47,296 bases of DNA, taken from positions 1-47,296 of IMG/VR virus record IMGVR_UViG_3300027720_000011; one strand, given 5' to 3'. The translations under genes and the position numbers were made by a program. A model generated the notes under the pieces. That model did no database searches. It was not told where the DNA came from and saw only the letters and a program-made list of their open reading frames with translations. This document shows, one piece after another, positions 21,965 through 29,145 of the stretch (position 1 is its first letter; each line of letters opens with the position of its first letter). This DNA is from a virus.

Positions 21965-22960
21965 TTAGATATATTCTTTATTACCAGAAAATATTATAGT
22001 GCAGTATTCTTTTAATGTATTTGATATATATTCTTTCATATTCACAAAATCATCAAACTTTATAAAATTTGGTTCTTCTTTAGGGTTATCGAATCTAATC
22101 TTAAATATTTTTAATTTTTCTAGAATATCACACTTGTTTATAACTAATTTTGTTGTGCCAGATTGTTTTATAGCATGCTCTAATTTAGGTAAATTTAGCC
22201 AGTTAACTATTCTTTTTCTTCCTGTGGTAGTCCCATACTCTTTCCCTAATTCTATTAATGTATCTAATTCTTTGTCTTCCCATAAAGACTCTGGAAATAA
22301 AGGATCAACTCCACTTTTAGTGTCATAAATCTTAGCTACCCCAATAATATCTCTTATCTTTTTAGGGCTAAAGCCTAAAGAGCAAGCGGAATAAGGTAAG
22401 GTTTCACTACTTGTAACATATGGATAATCCCCATGATTAATATCAAGCCAAAAGCTCTGAGCGCCTTCACAAAGAATATCACCACTTAATTCACCGTCCC
22501 AAATATATTTTGATTCCAAATAGTCTTTTGCTAATTTACCCGATCTTAACATTTTATCAGAGTAGCAAGGAGCAATTCCTTGACCAGTAGTACCAAGCTT
22601 GGGTTTTAAAAACTTAAGATCGTATTCTATATGGCGATGAGTTATGATATGAGCTTTGGGACTAACTTTGATCAAAGAAGTATCAAACCCTTCTTTTTGT
22701 AAGTACTCTATCTCATCAAAAAACTTATCAATATTGATAACGCAATTTGGACCAATAATTGATTTCTTATTGTGAAATACTCCAGAAGGAATAAGATGTG
22801 TTTTATATTTTTTATCATTTAAATAAACTGTATGACCCGCATTTGGTCCACCATTCCATCTGCACACGTAATCATAGTCCTTCGACAAAGCATTAGAGAT
22901 TTTTCCTTTCCCTTCATCTCCCCAGCATAATCCAAATATTATATCTACTCCACGAATCAT
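21965..22960 (-). CDS. Adenylosuccinate synthetase family enzyme (PurA/PurZ-like)
   Basis: A 331-residue member of the family that joins aspartate to a purine nucleotide with GTP (IMP to adenylosuccinate in PurA). Motifs: WGDEGKGK (13-20) with catalytic D15, NGGPNAGHT with H43, GTTGQGIAP (123-131), EGAQSFWLDINHGDYPYVTS (165-184), TTTGRKR (244-250). It is about 100 residues shorter than bacterial PurA, a size more like archaeal PurA and phage PurZ (which makes 2-aminoadenine precursors). In typical PurZ the catalytic Asp is replaced by Ser or Gly; here it is kept, favouring IMP as substrate. The GTP-base end is shortened (FSGNKEYI). Confidence 0.85.
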   Translation of the reverse strand: MIRGVDIIFGLCWGDEGKGKISNALSKDYDYVCRWNGGPNAGHTVYLNDKKYKTHLIPSGVFHNKKSIIGPNCVINIDKFFDEIEYLQKEGFDTSLIKVSPKAHIITHRHIEYDLKFLKPKLGTTGQGIAPCYSDKMLRSGKLAKDYLESKYIWDGELSGDILCEGAQSFWLDINHGDYPYVTSSETLPYSACSLGFSPKKIRDIIGVAKIYDTKSGVDPLFPESLWEDKELDTLIELGKEYGTTTGRKRIVNWLNLPKLEHAIKQSGTTKLVINKCDILEKLKIFKIRFDNPKEEPNFIKFDDFVNMKEYISNTLKEYCTIIFSGNKEYI

Positions 22961-23178
22961 TATTCGCAGTTATATAATCTACTTGGAGTCCTTACATCAA
23001 AGATAGATACATTCTCTTCCTTTTTGTCTGTTGAAACACACAGAGTGCTGTGATCTACTACTCTCGAAACTACTCCGCAATATCCATCTTGTGTGATAGG
23101 GTTGCTTATCACAAAGACTCTTTTACCAATCATTCTTCTTAAGATTGATGTTTTAGTTTTATTTAATGTTATATCCAT
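22960..23178 (-). CDS. Small hypothetical protein, 72 aa
   Basis: A beta-rich protein with ILRRMIGKRVFVISNP and GYCGVVSRVVDHSTLCVST, which looks like a small SH3- or Tudor-like barrel. Its stop codon shares its last base with the start of the PurA-like gene, so the pair is tightly coupled. Function unknown. Confidence 0.55.
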   Translation of the reverse strand: MDITLNKTKTSILRRMIGKRVFVISNPITQDGYCGVVSRVVDHSTLCVSTDKKEENVSIFDVRTPSRLYNCE

Positions 23179-23199
23179 ACTTATATATTATCTTAAATC

Positions 23200-23862
23200 T
23201 CAACAAAAGTCCAGACGTATTTTACCTTTTTTGTCGATTGTTACATAGCTACATTTGTCCTCACAAAAACTTCCGCAATTAACATACTTTCCAGAATTTT
23301 CTGGCATGTGAGTATGTCCACAAACAATTGAATCATAGGAATTTAAGTCTATATATTTTAGGGCATTTCTTTTTACATCTGAGCTTTTCTCAACAAAGTC
23401 GTTTGTTTTGTTTTTAAAGATCTTAAAGAATTCATCTGCAAAAGGAGTATATTTTCTAATTGTATAATATATCTTTATCACAATATTTGTTATAGATTTG
23501 TATTTCGTAAAGAATATGTCAAAGATATCTCCATGAACAACTAAAATTTTAAGCTCATCATATTTTAATACATAATCATTTTGGCACTTAAATCCTAAAA
23601 GGATGCTCATAAACTCTGCTTTTAAAAAGCAATGATTACCTATCAAGTATATTATATTGCATTTTTTTGAAAGTTTTCTTAATTTCGAAAGCACTTTCCA
23701 GTGCTCTTTTTTCAATCTATGAAGATTATGGTGATCGAACAAATCTCCAGCAATAATTATCCTCTTAGCTTTTATTTTTTTTCAGGTATTTAAAAGTTTA
23801 TTTGGATGACAATCTTTTGACCCTAAGTGAACGTCTGAAAAAATTAATGTATCTGTTTTCAT
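23200..23862 (-). pseudogene. Metallophosphoesterase interrupted by an in-frame TGA
   Basis: The full frame from the ATG at 23862 reads MKTDTLIFSDVHLGSKDCHP then LLNT-stop-KKIKAKRIIIAGDLFDHHN. All metal-binding motifs of calcineurin-like phosphoesterases of the LpxH type are present: SDVHLGS, GDLFD, GNHC (usually GNHD), VHGD and GHTHMP. The TGA at codon 27 (about 23782-23784) splits them. If one A were added to the AAA run before it and one removed from the run of eight A after it, the frame would read LLKYLKKIK, a good family match, so two indel errors or a real lesion are both possible. The 180-residue remainder from 23742 alone lacks the first metal site. Confidence 0.75.
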
Positions 23863-23863
23863 A

Positions 23864-24592
23864 TTAAAACGTTATGTGGTTATTAGTTGAGTTCTTTAAA
23901 ACTTCACGATTATATACTTCTCGAGTTAAATTATTTTTATCAGATTCAATTTTCAGTTTTGGCAAAAACTTTCTCTGAATTGGTATTAATTGAGATATTG
24001 GTGTTCCTGCTCTTAAGATTTCTGTCCCTTCTAAAATGTTCCAAAACATAATAACATTAATCTGTCTACTTTTTAATGGGTCTATTACTCCTTCTATCAC
24101 TGTAAATCGATGCTCTCCAAAAAAACTAGGATGTGTTTGTATAAAACAATAATCTGTAGATCCAATCATCCAAGGAGTATTTATTTTTAATACAGTTTTA
24201 AGTGCATTCTCTGGAGTGTTGATAAAATCTGAATATTGATATTTTTTAAAATGCGAAACCATATTATTATCATCGACTGGTGTTGGCAACAATTCGGCTA
24301 TGTAAGAAGTCCCATCGCCAGTGGTAGAAATCCTAATGTCTCTATGCAACCTAATCAAGTACCCACAAGAAATCATATCTCTTATTCCATCGCATTTTGC
24401 GGTGTTTCTGTGCTTTTGAAATGGACAACTTACATTTTTCTCTTGTCTTATCTGATGTTGTTGATATTCCTCTTTGCATTTTTTTAAAAAAGGCCTTTGT
24501 ATATCCTTCGAATATACAGGAGGCCAAGCATTTATAAATGCTTCTTGTGAGCATATAAAACTAACTTCTTTTCTTTTAAAAAAATTAAACAT
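23864..24592 (-). CDS. Conserved phage protein, DUF6065-like
   Basis: A 242-residue protein of probable beta-jelly-roll type. The middle has LKINTPWMIGSTDYCFIQTHP (in two parts, about 143-163), then EHRFTVIEGVIDPLK and ILRAGTPISQLIPIQR (about 195-210). I recall the order P-W-x-I-x-T-x-x-x-Y, Q-P, G-V/I-V-D and G-T-P-I-x-Q-x-I-P-x-x-R from cyanophage and other phage proteins with hydroxylase genes close by, named DUF6065; I am not certain of the match. The N-terminus holds CPFQKH and a Cys pair. No known activity. It overlaps acpS by 8 nt. Confidence 0.5.
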   Translation of the reverse strand: MFNFFKRKEVSFICSQEAFINAWPPVYSKDIQRPFLKKCKEEYQQHQIRQEKNVSCPFQKHRNTAKCDGIRDMISCGYLIRLHRDIRISTTGDGTSYIAELLPTPVDDNNMVSHFKKYQYSDFINTPENALKTVLKINTPWMIGSTDYCFIQTHPSFFGEHRFTVIEGVIDPLKSRQINVIMFWNILEGTEILRAGTPISQLIPIQRKFLPKLKIESDKNNLTREVYNREVLKNSTNNHITF

Positions 24593-24893
24593 TGTTAAAA
24601 ACTATGGCTGTAGCGTACTCTTTTTCATGACTTATTGAAACCATAGCTTTGCTTTTCTTACCTTCAATGTAAATTGCTGGTTTACTATCGGTAGTTAAGA
24701 TTTCAATGTCTCTATTTGCATATAATATTCCAGCTTTAAAAGCCGCCTCTTTAGCGGCCCATTTACCAGCTAGTTTTTGATACATATTCGACTTTGTAGT
24801 TTCTGCGATTTCTTTTTCTGAGAAAATTTTGTTAATAAAAGATGATTTACCATCTTCTAATCTTTTTATTTTTATAATATCTATACCAATCAT
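24585..24893 (-). CDS. acpS: Holo-[acyl-carrier-protein] synthase
   Basis: A 102-residue phosphopantetheinyl transferase of the AcpS type (bacterial enzymes about 120). MIGIDIIKIKRLED carries the metal-binding D5, FSEKEIAE follows, and AGKWAAKEAAFKAG gives the second metal ligand (E49) and catalytic lysines; ISHEKEYATAIV completes the fold. It transfers 4'-phosphopantetheine from CoA to ACP; the obvious partner is the ACP gene three genes downstream. It overlaps the IMPDH-like gene by ATGA. Confidence 0.88.
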   Translation of the reverse strand: MIGIDIIKIKRLEDGKSSFINKIFSEKEIAETTKSNMYQKLAGKWAAKEAAFKAGILYANRDIEILTTDSKPAIYIEGKKSKAMVSISHEKEYATAIVFNNV

Positions 24894-26002
24894 ATAGTCT
24901 TTCCATGTGCAAAAGCTTCGTACATATTATTTGCCGTGGGAGATATGACTTTTATTTTATTCTCCCAAATTCCTCCACGCATTTCTTCTACAGTTCTAAA
25001 TCCAAGATAACTCATCGCGCTTCTTAAACCGTTAGCATAATCATAAACTACGTCTTCGATTGTCTTATCTTTTGTTAAAGGTATCATTACCTTGTCTCCT
25101 TCAACAAATAAATTCTTTTTGCTGCCATCGTAAAGTTCATAATCTTCGACTACATCTTTGCTTGCCATACCTCGATATGAAGCGAATAATTGACCGCCCT
25201 TTTCTATAATGTTTTCTTCGTCTACCACATCTGCTAAACCAGCAAAAATTCTGCCACAGATAACTCCGTCTGCTCCACTAGCTATAGCTTTTACTAAATC
25301 TCTGGGATTTCTTATGCCACCATCAGCAAGAATACTAGGTCTATTTTCTTCTTTAGGATTTTCTTGACGAAAATGATCTGCATTTGCTAATTGATAATTT
25401 CTTATAGCTTCCCAAGCATAAGATAATCCTGTAACACTAGGGCATCCAATCCCAGTCTTGATCTGCGTCAAGCACATACTTCCTGGACCAATTAAATGTC
25501 TAAAACCGTCTGCCTTTAAGTTAGCCAATCTATAGACGCTAGATTTAGTTAATGTGTTTCCTACTATAATGTCCTGTTTATAATTGGATTGCTTGTACCA
25601 AATTAAAAAATCTTCTACGCTTTTTGCAAGACCATTTGCTGTATCTAAAAAAAATACATCAGTATACATGTTTAACAAACTCAACCTATACTCACAATCT
25701 TTTAATCCTATAGCGGATATACAAAATCCACTCTCATCTTTGATTTTTTTAGCTTTTATAGTTTGATCTTCTACTTTCATGAATCTGTGAAGAACTCCTG
25801 CTGCTCCAATCTTATTCATCTTAATGCAAGATTTCACAGATGAAACTGTGTCCATTGGAGACAATATAATTGGAATATCTATATATTTATTTTTAGAAAT
25901 TTTAGTGATTGTACTGACTTCTTTTCTGGAAGATATATCTGAAAAGTTTGGTAGCAAACATATGTCGTCATATCCTAACCCAGTGTCTATTTGTATTTTC
26001 AT
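24890..26002 (-). CDS. IMP dehydrogenase / GMP reductase family enzyme
   Basis: A 370-residue TIM barrel without CBS domains. GYDDICLLP (10-18), SPMDTV (48-53), IGPGSMCLTQ (171-180) with catalytic C177, ADGGI (226-230) and YRGMAS (276-281) are the family signatures. Two features mix the subfamilies: KTG after the catalytic loop is GMP-reductase-like, while YRGM and the length fit IMPDH; the R-Y dyad of the IMPDH flap is not visible. The reaction (IMP to XMP, or GMP to IMP) is therefore open. Either way it acts on the same IMP pool as the PurA-like enzyme in this operon. Confidence 0.82.
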   Translation of the reverse strand: MKIQIDTGLGYDDICLLPNFSDISSRKEVSTITKISKNKYIDIPIILSPMDTVSSVKSCIKMNKIGAAGVLHRFMKVEDQTIKAKKIKDESGFCISAIGLKDCEYRLSLLNMYTDVFFLDTANGLAKSVEDFLIWYKQSNYKQDIIVGNTLTKSSVYRLANLKADGFRHLIGPGSMCLTQIKTGIGCPSVTGLSYAWEAIRNYQLANADHFRQENPKEENRPSILADGGIRNPRDLVKAIASGADGVICGRIFAGLADVVDEENIIEKGGQLFASYRGMASKDVVEDYELYDGSKKNLFVEGDKVMIPLTKDKTIEDVVYDYANGLRSAMSYLGFRTVEEMRGGIWENKIKVISPTANNMYEAFAHGKTI

Positions 26003-26003
26003 T

Positions 26004-26309
26004 TTAGAATTCTAAGATCGATCCATCTTTAGTTTTAACGTGAATGATCTTAGCCCTCTCTTCTTTTTTTATTTTCTCAATTTCACTTGGAAGAAGAAAT
26101 TTATTCAAATTATTTTTAATATTATCTAAAAATGCAACATGATTCTTATTGCATTGACAGGTTGGATTTTCTCCAATTTTTCTATAAAAATCACAATATA
26201 TCGGTAATTGTCCATCATTTCCTTTTAGATTATAAGATTGTATTATAATCACTAATTCATAATGATGTTCTATAAGGAGCACATCTTTATCTTTATCAAT
26301 TTCGTTCAT
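26004..26309 (-). CDS. Hypothetical protein, 101 aa
   Basis: A small alpha/beta protein with three cysteines in YCDFYRKIGENPTCQCNKNH, a possible metal site, then FLLPSEIEKIKKEER and a C-terminal strand. It follows the membrane protein gene with a 14-nt overlap. No family recognised. Confidence 0.5.
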   Translation of the reverse strand: MNEIDKDKDVLLIEHHYELVIIIQSYNLKGNDGQLPIYCDFYRKIGENPTCQCNKNHVAFLDNIKNNLNKFLLPSEIEKIKKEERAKIIHVKTKDGSILEF

Positions 26310-26643
26310 ATTTACTAAGTACGTTTAGTATCTTAAAGTATATCATACTTGATACATAAATAAAAGAAAAAAATTCATAACCTACAAAAAAACTCGTAAA
26401 TATAGATATCCAAAAATTTAGGCAAAAAGGACAAGATATCAATCTCACTAAAAAACAATCGTAATTTAGGGCTAAAAAATTTACAAAATTAACATTTAAT
26501 CCTGTCTTTGATGATTGATCATAGCTCTTAATAAGTTTATTTAAGAAGGGCAGATGTTTAGAATACTCTACAAATGCGTTTGTATTGAACCAAATTATCA
26601 GTGCAACCACATTAAAAAATGATATTAAAAACGCTTGATTCAT
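26296..26643 (-). CDS. Membrane protein with CPFC motif (DUF1360-like)
   Basis: I start it at 26643 (MNQAFLISFFNVVALIIWF), because that ATG overlaps the preceding stop as ATGA. Two or three hydrophobic spans: about 3-20, 73-93 and 95-110. RLISCPFCLNFWISIF resembles the C-P-x-C-x-x-F-W signature of DUF1360-type membrane proteins, which is also frequent in large phages. Function unknown. Confidence 0.6.
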   Translation of the reverse strand: MNQAFLISFFNVVALIIWFNTNAFVEYSKHLPFLNKLIKSYDQSSKTGLNVNFVNFLALNYDCFLVRLISCPFCLNFWISIFTSFFVGYEFFSFIYVSSMIYFKILNVLSKYERN

Positions 26644-27167
26644 TCTGGACTCTCTGCACAATAAGAGGACTTGCGATCTGATCTTAAGCTTTTGCTATAT
26701 GTATAGCTAGAATTTGCATTTGGCTCTGATGGACTACTAATTGTTTGTTTTGTTTGTGAATAACTTGATGTTGTTTGAAATTTAACTGCAGATTGATTTT
26801 GCTGTTTTGTATAAGAATAATCTTTAGTTTCGCTTCTCCAATTTAAATCAGATATGTATCTATCTGGAAATTGATTAGGGTAAACGCTGTTTGTTCCAAG
26901 GGTTCTATAGACTCCCCATTGTTGAGAAGATGTATATGTGTTTTGTTTACGGACTATATATGTGGGAAAAATTCTATGAAAAATTGTATTAGTACTTAAA
27001 CTGTCGTAAAGCCAATACTCGTTATCGTTCATTTTTCTAATAGTCGAAGATGGGAACTGTCTTGGATATACGCTGTTTGTACCAAAGGTTCTAGTTATGG
27101 TGGCTTCTTGTCTTTGAGCGAAGCCCAAAGAGCTAAGTAATGACAGGATTATAATAATATATTTCAT
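26640..27167 (-). CDS. Exported protein with an internal repeat
   Basis: A 175-residue protein with a signal peptide (MKYIIIILSLLSSLGFA, cut before QRQ). Two copies of a motif follow: RTFGTNSVYPRQFPSSTI (about 26-43) and RTLGTNSVYPNQFPDRYI (about 88-105). The rest is Ser/Tyr/Lys-rich, low complexity. It would act in the periplasm or outside the cell. No family recognised. It is coupled to the membrane protein gene that follows. Confidence 0.6.
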   Translation of the reverse strand: MKYIIIILSLLSSLGFAQRQEATITRTFGTNSVYPRQFPSSTIRKMNDNEYWLYDSLSTNTIFHRIFPTYIVRKQNTYTSSQQWGVYRTLGTNSVYPNQFPDRYISDLNWRSETKDYSYTKQQNQSAVKFQTTSSYSQTKQTISSPSEPNANSSYTYSKSLRSDRKSSYCAESPE

Positions 27168-27170
27168 AAT

Positions 27171-27587
27171 TTAGTTAAAAGTAAAAGAAGTGATAGGAAT
27201 TAGTATAATATTGGCTATCTTGTCTCCTACATAGATATCAATCTTGGATCTTTCTCCTAAAAATCTTTCGTTGTCTGTCATCATAAATGGGCTCTTAGGT
27301 ATATTAACATTAGTTACCATTAATAACAACTCTTTTTTATCTTGAGGAAGAATCAATTCTTGAAATGCGTACAAGCCATTTCTAATATAAGACTCTTTTC
27401 TTGGCAAAATTATACCAAAATGACCTTTAGGTATTTCTATCTCTATGAAAGTCTTTATAGCTTTTCTTTCTCCTGGAAACAAGTAACATCTTTCACCGCT
27501 AGATATGCTATATAAACCATCTTCGTATTCCTGTGAGGGCTTTTTGCCCTTATCGTGAAGGCTTTTAAATTTAATTTCTTGATTCAT
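27171..27587 (-). CDS. dUTPase-fold protein, catalytic residues not conserved
   Basis: A 138-residue protein with the strand order of trimeric dUTPases/dCTP deaminases: EDGLYSISSGERCYLFPGER (motif 1 region), IEIPKGHFGIILPRKESY (motif 2; R-S-S is replaced by R-K-E), ELILPQDKKELLLMVTN (motif 3; the catalytic Asp of I-D is a Leu) and VGDKIANIILIP (motif 4, good). Motif 5 is absent. It overlaps the dCMP deaminase gene by 17 nt, the classic partner of dUTPase, but the missing Asp argues against dUTP hydrolysis. A regulatory or nucleotide-binding role is possible. Confidence 0.6.
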   Translation of the reverse strand: MNQEIKFKSLHDKGKKPSQEYEDGLYSISSGERCYLFPGERKAIKTFIEIEIPKGHFGIILPRKESYIRNGLYAFQELILPQDKKELLLMVTNVNIPKSPFMMTDNERFLGERSKIDIYVGDKIANIILIPITSFTFN

Positions 27588-28008
27588 ATCTTATCAATTC
27601 TATATTGTGAAATTCAAAAATCTTGCAAGCTAATGAATCATTCAAATAGTCCTCTGAATATATTACTTTTTGTATTCCATAAGAAGCTATATTCATGGCA
27701 CAACAAGAGCATGGCAAAAGAGTTGAAGCTAAAATATATGGATTCTGATGTCTAGATATGCATGATAACGCGTTCGCTTCTGCATGAATTATGTAATTTC
27801 TTCTATGATCTCTATCTAACCAAAAATCTTTATCTTCTTTGTGTTTAGAGCGAAGACCATTGTACCCGACACTTAAAACCCTGCCATCCCTGTCTAAAAT
27901 ACATACTCCAACTTTTTTGTAGGGATCTTCTGATCTTTCCTTTACTGTATTAGATATGCTCATAGCCATATCTTCAAAAGATATTCTGTTCATGCTTTTT
28001 TTAGACAA
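27571..28008 (-). CDS. dCMP deaminase
   Basis: A 145-residue zinc enzyme converting dCMP to dUMP for dTTP synthesis. Zinc motifs: HAEAN (75-79, with catalytic E77) and PCSCC (99-103, C100 and C103 as ligands). DPYKKVGVCILDRDG and GYNG are typical of the family. It is the first gene of the minus operon, behind a good sigma70-like promoter (28061-28089). Confidence 0.88.
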   Translation of the reverse strand: MSKKSMNRISFEDMAMSISNTVKERSEDPYKKVGVCILDRDGRVLSVGYNGLRSKHKEDKDFWLDRDHRRNYIIHAEANALSCISRHQNPYILASTLLPCSCCAMNIASYGIQKVIYSEDYLNDSLACKIFEFHNIELIRYESRN

Positions 28009-28060
28009 AGCCCTATGTAAATTAATATGCCCAAAATAACGCTCATTGTCATAATTTATA

Positions 28061-28089
28061 ATTATACATAAGATTTATAGAAAAAGCAA
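28061..28089 (-). promoter_or_regulatory. Sigma70-like promoter of the minus nucleotide operon
   Basis: On the minus strand TTGCTT (28089-28084), 17-nt spacer, TATAAT (28066-28061). The start codon at 28008 is 52 nt away, so this transcript, unlike most here, has a leader. It overlaps the divergent plus-strand promoter. Confidence 0.7.
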
Positions 28090-28106
28090 GTTTTGTTTTA
28101 TATAAT
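28078..28106 (+). promoter_or_regulatory. Sigma70-like promoter, leaderless geometry
   Basis: TAGAAA (28078-28083), 17-nt spacer, TATAAT (28101-28106), then 6 nt to the GTG at 28113. The ATG two bases upstream of the GTG runs into a stop at once. The same TAGAAA/17/TATAAT/6 spacing recurs at 33231. Confidence 0.6.
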
Positions 28107-28112
28107 AAATAT

Positions 28113-28520
28113 GTGACTATTACCGAGGCGAGCAATAAACTATTAGAGTATTTCTCAAAAAATACTTTCTTCTCCTTTGAGGAAAACTATCAAGACTTAA
28201 TCATTTTATCCGAGAATCCAGAGTCAACTAAGATTGCCTTTATTTTGGCTTTAGATGATCTTGAAAAGAGCGAATTATTAAAAAGCCATCAAGTAGGTAA
28301 AAGAAAAGTATATATTTTAAAAAAACCTTTAAACTCTTATGATCAAAATGTAACAATCAGCGGATTCACTTCGAGTCTTATAGCTAAAGTGATTAACGAT
28401 TTCTGCGAGCAAATCAAAGATCAAAAAGATTATTGTGATGCTAAATTCATCTCGGAAAAAGACATAAGAAATTTGGTATTTTTAGCTAGTTTAAAAACTT
28501 CTAAAAAAGAAGATTCTTGA
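28113..28520 (+). CDS. Hypothetical protein, 135 aa, GTG start
   Basis: The GTG start is the only one compatible with the promoter and frame. The N-terminal part (TITEASNKLLEYFSKN, later AFILALDDLEKSELL and KRKVYILKKP) resembles a winged-helix DNA-binding domain, with a longer helical C-terminus. It is the first gene of the plus-strand run that leads to the sigma factor, so a regulatory role is possible but unproven. Confidence 0.55.
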   Translation: MTITEASNKLLEYFSKNTFFSFEENYQDLIILSENPESTKIAFILALDDLEKSELLKSHQVGKRKVYILKKPLNSYDQNVTISGFTSSLIAKVINDFCEQIKDQKDYCDAKFISEKDIRNLVFLASLKTSKKEDS

Positions 28521-28545
28521 CTTCTAATTTAAAATAAATTATAAT
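28517..28545 (+). promoter_or_regulatory. Sigma70-like promoter, leaderless geometry
   Basis: TTGACT (28517-28522), 17-nt spacer, TATAAT (28540-28545), then 6 nt to the ATG at 28552. The TGA stop of the previous gene forms part of the -35 box. Confidence 0.7.
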
Positions 28546-28551
28546 TCAGTA

Positions 28552-29145
28552 ATGCAAAATAAAATAATTGGCGTAGCAGGATGCGCTAGATCAGGTAAAG
28601 ATACTTTTTTTAATATACTTCAAAAATATATACCAGAAGTAGAACAAGTTGCTCTAGCTTTCGAACTTAAAAAAGATTTAGACGATTTTGTTAAATCTAA
28701 AATCGGTATATCCATCTTCACCGATGAGACTAAAGAAAAGAGCTTAATTCGTGGCTTAATGGTCGAATATGGTAAGATTAAAAGACATCAAACTGAGGGA
28801 GCATATTGGACTTGCTTGGCTCAGAAAAAAATCAATGAAATTTTAAGATCTAATAAAATTCCAGTTATTACAGATATAAGATATGATATTTATCCAAAGG
28901 ATGAATTTCATTGGCTTAAAAATGATAACAATGGAGTAATGGTTCATATCACCAGAATGTTTGGTAATGATGAAATCCCTCCAGCTAATGAAGAAGAGTC
29001 TATCAACAATGAAAAGTTAAGGAGCAAAGCAGATTACTCTATCGAATGGAATACTGTAGAGTCTAATCATATCGCATCTGAAGATGAAAATTTAAACGAA
29101 ATCGTGAAAGGATTTATAAAATATTATGATAAATTTAGAAAGTAA
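28552..29145 (+). CDS. Deoxynucleoside monophosphate kinase (T4 gp1-like)
   Basis: A 197-residue P-loop kinase: VAGCARSGKDTFFNIL (about 8-23) is the Walker A with the GKD variant typical of phage dNMP kinases; YGKIKRHQTEGAYW and VITDIRYDIYPKDE match the T4 gp1/gp57B-like group. It would phosphorylate dNMPs (dTMP, dGMP and modified dCMP in T4) toward dNTPs, following the dCMP deaminase and RNR steps. It has its own promoter; the sigma factor gene overlaps its end by 20 nt. Confidence 0.8.
   Translation: MQNKIIGVAGCARSGKDTFFNILQKYIPEVEQVALAFELKKDLDDFVKSKIGISIFTDETKEKSLIRGLMVEYGKIKRHQTEGAYWTCLAQKKINEILRSNKIPVITDIRYDIYPKDEFHWLKNDNNGVMVHITRMFGNDEIPPANEEESINNEKLRSKADYSIEWNTVESNHIASEDENLNEIVKGFIKYYDKFRK

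Noticed and set aside
21965-22960. Claim that the phage has a 2-aminoadenine (Z) genome
   Set aside because: The catalytic Asp typical of PurA is present and no DatZ, MazZ or Z-specific polymerase is visible; kept only as a test.
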